This document shows, piece by piece, positions 58,744 to 64,000 of a stretch of 64,000 nucleotides of DNA. Position 1 is the first letter of the stretch; every line of letters begins with the position of its first letter. A program made the translations under genes and the position numbers. The notes under the pieces were generated by a model. The model saw only the letters and a list, made by a program, of their open reading frames with translations, searched no databases and was not told where the DNA came from. Origin of the DNA: Streptomyces sp. LUP30 (GTDB taxonomy: Bacteria; Actinomycetota; Actinomycetes; Streptomycetales; Streptomycetaceae); NCBI RefSeq assembly GCF_001746365.1, contig NZ_MJAJ01000036.1, positions 9,238 through 73,237 on the forward strand, in the 5' to 3' direction.

Positions 58744-59666
58744 CCACCGCACACCGCCGGAGGTCGCACGGGGTCAAGGGGGCCCCGTACGGCTTCCTCT
58801 TCCCCGCGACGGTTCTGTTCGCCCTGTTCTTCGCGCTGCCCATCGGGTACGCGGTGTGGCTCAGCCTCCACAAGGTGCACGTCTCCGGGCTCGGCCTGGG
58901 CTCGGGCGCCCGGAAGGAGGTGTGGGCCGGCGTCGAGAACTACACCGACGCCCTCACCGACAGCGAGCTGCTCGACGGCGCGCTGCGCGTCCTCGGCTAC
59001 GGCTGCATCGTGGTGCCGGTGATGCTCGGCCTGGCGCTGCTGTTCGCGCTGATGCTCGACTCCGACCGGGTGCGGCTCGCCCCGTTCACCCGGCTCGCGA
59101 TCTTCCTGCCGTACGCCGTCCCCGGCGTCGTGGCGGCACTGCTCTGGGGCTTCCTGTACCTGCCGGACGTCAGCCCCTTCTACTACGTCCTGCAGAAGCT
59201 GGGCATGCCGCAGCCGGACCTGCTGGACGGCGGCCCGCTGTACCTCGCCCTGTCGAACATCGCGATCTGGGGCGGCACCGGCTTCAACATGATCGTCATC
59301 TACACCTCGCTGCAGGCCATCCCGGCCGAGGTGTACGAGGCGGCGAAGCTGGACGGCGCCACCCCGTTGCAGATCGCACTGCGGATCAAGATCCCGATGG
59401 TGGCGCCCTCGCTGGTGCTGACCTTCTTCTTCTCGATCATCGCCACACTCCAGGTGTTCAGCGAACCGACCACCCTCAAGCCCCTCACCAACTCCGTGTC
59501 CACGACCTGGAGTCCGCTGATGAAGGTGTACCGGGACGCGTTCGGCGCCGGAGACGTCTACCAGGCGGCCGCCGAGGCCGTGATCATCGCGCTCGCCACG
59601 CTGGTGCTGTCCTTCGGCTTCCTGCGGGGCGCGAACCGTCGCAACAAGCAGGAGGCAGCGCGATGA
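58740..59666 (+). CDS. ABC importer permease 1 (MalF-like)
   Basis: A 308-residue permease with six hydrophobic segments, the first being FLFPATVLFALFFALPIGYAVWLS. The EAA loop that contacts the ATPase is AIPAEVYEAAKLDGATPLQIALRIKIPMVAP (E-A-A-x-L-D-G-A, about 200-225). Its GTG overlaps the binding-protein stop (GTGA). No ATPase gene is present in the locus, so the shared Streptomyces ATPase MsiK is the likely partner. Confidence 0.94.
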   Translation: MTTAHRRRSHGVKGAPYGFLFPATVLFALFFALPIGYAVWLSLHKVHVSGLGLGSGARKEVWAGVENYTDALTDSELLDGALRVLGYGCIVVPVMLGLALLFALMLDSDRVRLAPFTRLAIFLPYAVPGVVAALLWGFLYLPDVSPFYYVLQKLGMPQPDLLDGGPLYLALSNIAIWGGTGFNMIVIYTSLQAIPAEVYEAAKLDGATPLQIALRIKIPMVAPSLVLTFFFSIIATLQVFSEPTTLKPLTNSVSTTWSPLMKVYRDAFGAGDVYQAAAEAVIIALATLVLSFGFLRGANRRNKQEAAR

Positions 59667-60568
59667 GTTCTCTTGCCGTCCACCACGCCCCCTCGGCGGC
59701 CGGCGCCGCGGGCAAGGCCCGCAGCCGTCCGCCGCTGCGCCGCCGGATCGCCCTGGTCCCCACCCTCACGTTGCTGCTGGGGGCGCTCTACTGCCTGCTG
59801 CCGGTGGCGTGGGTGGTGATCGCGTCCACGAAGTCCGGGCGCGAGCTGTTCACCACGTTCACGTTCCTGCCGGGCACGGGCTTCGCCGACAACCTGAGGG
59901 ACCTGAACGCCTACCGCGACGGCGTCTACTGGCAGTGGATGGGCAACTCCGCCCTCTACGCCGGTCTGGGCGCGCTGCTGTCGACATGCGTGTCGGCGTT
60001 CAGCGGATACGCGCTGGCGATGTACCGCTTCCGCGGCCGCGAGACGATGTTCAACATCCTGCTGGCGGGCGTGCTGATGCCGCCGATCATTCTCGCCGTT
60101 CCCCAGTACCTGCTGCTGGCGAAGGCCGGCCTCACCGACTCGTACTGGTCGGTGCTGCTGCCGCAGATCCTCTCCCCCTACGGCGTCTACCTCGCGCGCA
60201 TCTACGCCGCCGCGGCCGTTCCGGGCGACGTGGTGGAGGCGGGCCGTATGGACGGGGCGAGCGAGTGGCGGATCTTCACCCGGATCGCGCTGCCGATGAT
60301 GATCCCGGGACTGGTGACGGTGTTCCTGTTCCAGTTCGTCGCGGTGTGGAACAACTTCCTGCTGCCGTACATCATGCTGAGCGACGACGAGAAGTTCCCG
60401 ATCACCCTCGGCCTGTTCACCCTCCTCGAACAGGGCGCCAACACGCCGGCGCTGTACACGCTGGTGATCACCGGCGCGTTCCTCGCGGTGATCCCGCTCG
60501 TGGCGCTCTTCCTGGTCGTTCAGCGGTTCTGGAGTCTGGACCTGCTCTCCGGAGCCGTAAAGTCATGA
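59663..60568 (+). CDS. ABC importer permease 2 (MalG-like)
   Basis: A 301-residue permease with six hydrophobic segments (first TLTLLLGALYCLLPVAWVVIAST). The EAA loop is AVPGDVVEAGRMDGASEWRIFTRIALPMMIPG, with the second Ala of EAA replaced by Gly (E-A-G-R), as is common in MalG-like subunits. It starts in the stop of permease 1 (ATGA) and ends in the start of the LacI gene (ATGA). Confidence 0.94.
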   Translation: MSSLAVHHAPSAAGAAGKARSRPPLRRRIALVPTLTLLLGALYCLLPVAWVVIASTKSGRELFTTFTFLPGTGFADNLRDLNAYRDGVYWQWMGNSALYAGLGALLSTCVSAFSGYALAMYRFRGRETMFNILLAGVLMPPIILAVPQYLLLAKAGLTDSYWSVLLPQILSPYGVYLARIYAAAAVPGDVVEAGRMDGASEWRIFTRIALPMMIPGLVTVFLFQFVAVWNNFLLPYIMLSDDEKFPITLGLFTLLEQGANTPALYTLVITGAFLAVIPLVALFLVVQRFWSLDLLSGAVKS

Positions 60569-61599
60569 TTATGAACAATGGGGCCGGGGGCCGGCGCAAA
60601 CCGCCGACCATCCACGACGTGGCGCGGGAGGCGGGCGTCTCGCGCGGCACCGTCTCGCGCGTCCTCAACGGCGGGCACTACGTCAGCCCGACCGCGGCCG
60701 AGGCGGTCAACGCCGCCATCCGCAGGACGGGTTACGTCGTGAACCGGCACGCCCGCTCGCTGATCACCGGCCGTTCCGACTCCGTGGGCTTTCTGCTGAC
60801 GGAACCTCAGGAACGGTTCTTCGAGGACCCCAACTTCAATGTCCTGCTGCGCGGCTGCACCCAGGCGCTGGCCGCGCACGACGTCCCTCTGCTGCTGATG
60901 CTGGCCGGGACCGAGGACGAGCGGCGGCGCATCACGCGGTACATCACCGCCGGACACGTCGACGGGGTGCTGCTGGTCTCCAGTCACTCCGGCGATCCGA
61001 TCGCGACCGAACTGCGCGAGGCGGGCGTGCCCCTGGTCGCGTGCGGCAAGCCGATCGGGATCGGCTCCAAGGTGAGCTATGTGGCCGCCGACGACCGCGA
61101 CGGCGCCCGGGACATGGTGCGCCATCTGCTCGCGCAGGGCCGTCGGCGCGTCGGCGTGGTCACCGGACCGCTGGACACCCCCGGCGGTGTGGAGCGGCTG
61201 GCCGGCTACCGCGAGGTGCTGGCCGAGGCGGGCATCGCGTACGACGAGCGGATCGTCGTCTCCGGCGACTACAGCCGGGCCAGCGGCGAGGCCGGGGCCG
61301 AGCGGCTGCTGGCCCGGGCGCCGGACCTGGACGCGGTGTTCGTCGCGTCCGACCTGATGGCGCAGGGTGTGCTCACGGCACTGCACCGGGCGGGCCGGCG
61401 GGTGCCGGAGGACGTCGCGGTGGGCGGCTTCGACGACTCCCCCGCGGCGACCGCGGCCAGCCCCTCCCTCACCACCATCCGCCAGCCCTGGGACCGCATC
61501 AGCAGTGAGATGGTCCGGGTGCTGCTCGCCCAGATCGGGGGCGAGGAACCGGCGGCGGTGATCCTTCCGACGGAACTGGTCAAGCGCGAGTCGACCTGA
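60565..61599 (+). CDS. LacI family repressor of the galactan locus
   Basis: A 344-residue LacI regulator. The N-terminal HTH is PTIHDVAREAGVSRGTVSRVLNGGHYVSPTAAEAVNAAIRRTGYVVNRHARSLITGRS (about 14-70), and the periplasmic-binding-like domain runs from SVGFLLTEPQERFFEDPNFNVLL with the C-terminal AVGGFDDSPAATAASPSLTTIRQPWDRISSEMVRVLL. It starts inside the permease 2 stop codon, so it is co-transcribed with the importer. The two TGTGAACG-type operators 3 kb upstream are its likely sites; a galactose- or galactobiose-like inducer is inferred. Confidence 0.95.
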   Translation: MIMNNGAGGRRKPPTIHDVAREAGVSRGTVSRVLNGGHYVSPTAAEAVNAAIRRTGYVVNRHARSLITGRSDSVGFLLTEPQERFFEDPNFNVLLRGCTQALAAHDVPLLLMLAGTEDERRRITRYITAGHVDGVLLVSSHSGDPIATELREAGVPLVACGKPIGIGSKVSYVAADDRDGARDMVRHLLAQGRRRVGVVTGPLDTPGGVERLAGYREVLAEAGIAYDERIVVSGDYSRASGEAGAERLLARAPDLDAVFVASDLMAQGVLTALHRAGRRVPEDVAVGGFDDSPAATAASPSLTTIRQPWDRISSEMVRVLLAQIGGEEPAAVILPTELVKREST

Positions 61600-61812
61600 C
61601 GTCGGCGGAGCCGGCCGCGCGCTCCTTAAGGAGGGCCGGTGCGGCGGCGGCGCGCTGCTCGCGTCGGCCGCGGTCCGGGACGGGCGTGATGACGTGCGGA
61701 ACGGCGGCGGGCGCGCGGTACCTCGTCAGGCCGGGCCGGCCGGTCAGGATCGCCGACCGGTCAGGATCGGAGAAGCCGTCCCGCCTTCCCCGGCCTAGCG
61801 TGAGGAGTGCGA

Positions 61813-61828
61813 GAACACGGACGTGTTC
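61813..61828. promoter_or_regulatory. 16-bp inverted repeat before the VOC gene
   Basis: GAACACG and CGTGTTC flank a 2-bp centre, 29 bp upstream of the VOC start. The symmetry suggests an operator or a short leader hairpin. Confidence 0.5.
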
Positions 61829-61856
61829 GTACGCACCGCACAGCGAGGAGGACGCC

Positions 61857-62207
61857 ATGGCCGCCGGCCTGCAGACCATCATCTACCCCGTCAAGGACAT
61901 CGTCCGGGCCAAGGCCCTGTTCAGCGCGCTGCTGGGGGTGGAGCCGTACGCCGACGAGCCGTACTACGTCGGCTTCAAGGCCGCCGGCCAGGACGTCGGC
62001 CTCGACCCCAACGGGCACGCCAAGGGGATGACCGGGCCGGTTCCGTACTGGCACGTCACGGACCTGCGCGAGCGGCTCGCGGCGCTGCTGGGGGCGGGCG
62101 CGGAGCTGCTGCAGGACGCCCAGGACGTCGGCGGCGGCAGGCTGATCGCCTTCGTGAAGGACGCGGACGGCAATCTGGTGGGACTGCTCCAGGATCCGAC
62201 TGCCTGA
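61857..62207 (+). CDS. VOC (glyoxalase/bleomycin-resistance fold) protein
   Basis: A 116-residue single-domain VOC protein. LQTIIYPVKDIVRAKALFSALLGVEPYADEPYYVGFKAAGQDVGLDPNGHAKGMTGPVPYWHVTDLRERLAALLGAGAELLQDAQDVGGGRLIAFVKDADGNLVGLLQD shows the paired beta-alpha-beta-beta-beta units, with His, Glu-like and Asp residues at the metal-site positions. Function may be a small-molecule binder or lyase; unknown. GAGGAGG precedes the ATG at 61857. It lies 76 bp before a MarR gene on the same strand. Confidence 0.92.
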   Translation: MAAGLQTIIYPVKDIVRAKALFSALLGVEPYADEPYYVGFKAAGQDVGLDPNGHAKGMTGPVPYWHVTDLRERLAALLGAGAELLQDAQDVGGGRLIAFVKDADGNLVGLLQDPTA

Positions 62208-62235
62208 GCACGGCCGCGCCGAACGCATGCACCCG

Positions 62236-62250
62236 CACTAGTTGCAACGT
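62236..62250. promoter_or_regulatory. Putative MarR operator half-site
   Basis: CACTAGTTGCAAC lies 34 bp upstream of the MarR start and contains the 8-bp palindrome GTTGCAAC. It shares ACTAGTTGCA with the 20-bp palindrome in the fadH promoter at 20613. Confidence 0.5.
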
Positions 62251-62283
62251 CAATGAATCGCCCGATCGGTGTACCGTGCGGGT

Positions 62284-62676
62284 ATGGCAGCGAAAACGGC
62301 CGGGGCGGGCCTCGAGGAGCGGTGGCGGGACATCCTGTCGGTGCACGCGCGCACGATGTGCGAGATCGATCGGGCGCTCCATCCGCACGGCCTCGGTGCG
62401 AGCGACTTCGAGGTGCTCGACATCCTCGCCTCCGAGGCGCCCCAGGACGGCGACCAGTGCCGGGTGCAGAACCTCGTCGGCCGGGTGCATCTGAGCCAGA
62501 GCGCGCTGTCCCGGCTCATCGGCCGCCTGGAGAAGGAAGGCCTGGTGGAGCGGTCCGTCTGCCTGGAGGACCGGCGCGGGGTGTACGTCGCCCTGACCCG
62601 CAAGGGCCGTGACCTGCATGCCGAGGTGCTGCCGCTGCAGCGGCAGGTGCTGGAGCGGCTGCTGACCGGGTCCTGA
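62284..62676 (+). CDS. MarR family transcriptional regulator
   Basis: A 130-residue MarR protein. The winged helix is LGASDFEVLDILASEAPQDGDQCRVQNLVGRVHLSQSALSRLIGRLEKEGLVERSVCLEDRRGVYVALTRKGRDLHAEVLP, with the recognition helix SQSALSRLIGRLE. A Cys at the end of helix 1 (ARTMCEID) and another in QCRVQN could act as redox sensors, as in OhrR-like proteins. The ATG at 62284 fits the family. No strong ribosome site, so expression is probably low. A TAGTTGCAA-type half-palindrome is upstream. Confidence 0.92.
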   Translation: MAAKTAGAGLEERWRDILSVHARTMCEIDRALHPHGLGASDFEVLDILASEAPQDGDQCRVQNLVGRVHLSQSALSRLIGRLEKEGLVERSVCLEDRRGVYVALTRKGRDLHAEVLPLQRQVLERLLTGS

Positions 62677-62883
62677 TCCCGGCGAGCGGCCGCCGGCCGT
62701 CCGCGGTCCTCCGCGGGCGGGACGCGGAGCGGCTGCCGGGCTGGGGGCCGTCCCCCGCCGCCCGCGCCACGTCGCCCCGGCGGCGACGGCGTCGCGACGA
62801 CGCACTCACCGCCGAGGCGCCGGCGCCGCCCGGTCCGAGCGGGACGGGCGTGCCGGAGAGGCGCGGGCCCCGCCTCCCGTGTC

Positions 62884-63282
62884 TCAGCGCACGAGCAGGG
62901 TGCGCACCCCTTCGGAGGTCAGCGTCAGCGGGTGATCGCCCGCCCCGTCGATCGAGAGCGACAGTTCTCCGCTCGGCCACTGCGCGGCGAGCGCGGCGAG
63001 CGGCACCAGCCGATAGCGGTCGACCTCCGGCAGCAGGTCGGCCATCTCCGGCTCGGAGGTGAACACCGGCACAACGGGCGCGCCCCCGGGCTGTTCGAGG
63101 ACGGGCAGGGCGACCGTGGTCGGGTCGGTGACGTCCTCGTCGGTGGCGTCGTCGGGCACCGGGACCAGCACGTCACAGTGCGCGAGCGTGTCCAGTGCGA
63201 CGGTGTTCTCGGTGTCCCTGGCCAGCGCGTCCAGCGCGAGCGCGGCGGGATTGTTCGAGCGGTCGTGCGCGGGTGTCTCCAT
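62884..63282 (-). CDS. SseB-domain protein
   Basis: A 132-residue soluble protein with an SseB-type domain: NPAALALDALARDTENTVALDTLAHCDVLVPVPDDATD, then LPVLEQPGGAPVVPVFTSEPEMADLLPEV, then YRLVPLAALAAQWPSGELSLSIDGAGDHPLTLTSEGVRTLL. The family is known in actinobacteria and as type III secretion regulators elsewhere, but this short form has no defined role. GGGAG precedes the ATG at 63282. The 63283-63549 gap on its 5' side has no gene. Confidence 0.85.
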   Translation of the reverse strand: METPAHDRSNNPAALALDALARDTENTVALDTLAHCDVLVPVPDDATDEDVTDPTTVALPVLEQPGGAPVVPVFTSEPEMADLLPEVDRYRLVPLAALAAQWPSGELSLSIDGAGDHPLTLTSEGVRTLLVR

Positions 63283-63549
63283 GGAAGCTCCCTGGTAGCG
63301 GCGGTCCGGCCTCGCGTACCCGACCGTGCGGGCCTCAATCCCCCGGCCGGGGCGGTGCCGCCACGTGGACGCCCCGGCCGCCCCGCGACCGTCGGCCCCC
63401 GGACGCGCGGCGACCGCCGGGCGCCCCTTCGTGACACACGCCGATCCGCGGGGTGCGCCCTCCATGGCCGGCAGATGCCCTCGGCTGCCCTGGCGGCTCG
63501 TGGTTCCACTCCGGGCGCCGGGACCTCGGGGCGCCCCGGCGCCGGGCGG

Positions 63550-63987
63550 TCACGGCTGGTGACGGCGGGCCGACTCATTCTCCTGGGCCATGCGCCTGAG
63601 CGCCATCAGCGCGGGCTCCAGGAGGACGGTCAGCAGAAGGGCGCGCTCGGCGGTCTCCAACGGATCGTCGAGTCCGTCGAGTTGGTCGAGATCGAGGACC
63701 GCGGTGCGCTCGGCGAGCCGCGCGTACGGCAGGAGCGTGCGCCAGTCGAGGGGGACCCCGAGCGCGCGCAGGGAGCTCAGGGTCTCGGCGAGGACGGCAC
63801 GCGCGGGCGCCGCCTCGTGCACCCGCCATTCCAACTCCTCGACGAGGTCGGTGACTTCGGCCGCCTCCGGAGCGTCCTCGGCGGGTTTCCCGCCCACCCG
63901 GACCGAGCCCAGGGCCACGCCCAGCAGACGGTGGGTGTCGTCCGCGTGCTCGGTGAGGGCGTCGAGCACCTCTTTGGCGGTGCCCAC
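63550..63987 (-). CDS. Hypothetical helical protein, possibly 5'-truncated by the window
   Basis: A soluble all-helical protein of 145 residues if the GTG at 63987 is the start: VLDALTEHADDTHRLLGVALGSVRVGGKPAEDAPEAAEVTDLVEELEWRVHEAAPARAVLAETLSSLRALGVPLDWRTLLPYARLAERTAVLDLDQLDGLDDPLETAERALLLTVLLEPALMALRRMAQENESARR. The reading frame stays open to the window end, so the true start may lie beyond 64000. I do not recognise a family. Confidence 0.65.
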   Translation of the reverse strand: MGTAKEVLDALTEHADDTHRLLGVALGSVRVGGKPAEDAPEAAEVTDLVEELEWRVHEAAPARAVLAETLSSLRALGVPLDWRTLLPYARLAERTAVLDLDQLDGLDDPLETAERALLLTVLLEPALMALRRMAQENESARRHQP

Positions 63988-64000
63988 CGACAGACCGCGC

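Noticed and set aside
57397..58752. 451-residue open frame on the minus strand
   Set aside because: It is antisense to the ABC binding-protein gene and consists of Gly/Arg/Val-rich sequence without motifs.

Overview
The window is a piece of a Streptomyces (or close actinomycete) chromosome. It shows very high GC with third codon positions almost all G or C, GGAGG-type ribosome sites, frequent ATGA/GTGA stop-start overlaps, many PadR/MarR/TetR/GntR/LacI regulators, secreted polysaccharide hydrolases, and a sugar ABC importer with no ATPase gene of its own. About 60 genes are supported. I see no rRNA, tRNA, CRISPR array, insertion sequence, phage gene or antibiotic gene cluster. Gene content looks like accessory or arm-proximal chromosome: small self-contained operons, each often with its own regulator.

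Layout. 0-6 kb: a SCO6745-type helix-turn-helix protein, a YqjF/DUF2071 protein, an orphan ORF, and a three-gene operon (secreted phosphoesterase, MFS transporter, membrane-anchored beta-propeller). 6.4-9.7 kb: a TetR repressor divergent from an MMPL exporter, with three copies of one operator-like motif between them. 10.4-12.5 kb: the PEP-dependent dihydroxyacetone kinase operon dhaKLM, closed by a 19-bp terminator stem. 12.6-18 kb: a GH75 chitosanase, a cupin-like protein, a large protein with putative zinc-binding Cys/His clusters, an FN3 lipoprotein and a small secreted protein. 18-25 kb: PadR, a 2,4-dienoyl-CoA reductase (FadH) behind a perfect 20-bp palindrome, a secreted protein, and a PAS-PAS-GAF-PP2C phosphatase. 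25-36 kb: a PrmC-like methyltransferase, MarR, GNAT, a quinone-oxidoreductase-like enzyme, a molybdoenzyme plus flavin reductase pair, two esterase/hydrolase genes, and GntR and PadR regulators with clear palindromes.

36-43 kb: a short second Rho factor whose RNA-binding RNP motif has lost its aromatic residues, a D-Ala-D-Ala carboxypeptidase, and two polyprenol-phosphate-mannose-type glycosyltransferases, one overlapping the carboxypeptidase antisense by 361 bp. 43-50 kb: an Asn/Asp/Gln catabolic block (GntR, asparagine permease, asparaginase, aspartase, glutaminase), then UppP. 50-52 kb: a crcB-DUF190-crcB fluoride-export operon. 53-61.6 kb: a galactan utilisation locus. It contains a secreted GH53 endo-galactanase and a GH42 beta-galactosidase, divergent from a binding protein, two permeases and a LacI repressor, with two matching LacI-type operator sites in the divergent promoter region. 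61.8-64 kb: a VOC protein, a MarR regulator, an SseB-like protein and a possibly incomplete hypothetical gene.

The strongest leads for new biology are the RNP-degenerate Rho paralogue, the Cys/His-rich protein at 14.4 kb, the minimal molybdoenzyme/flavin reductase pair, the phosphoesterase-MFS-propeller operon, and the unusually clear set of operators that tie regulators to targets.
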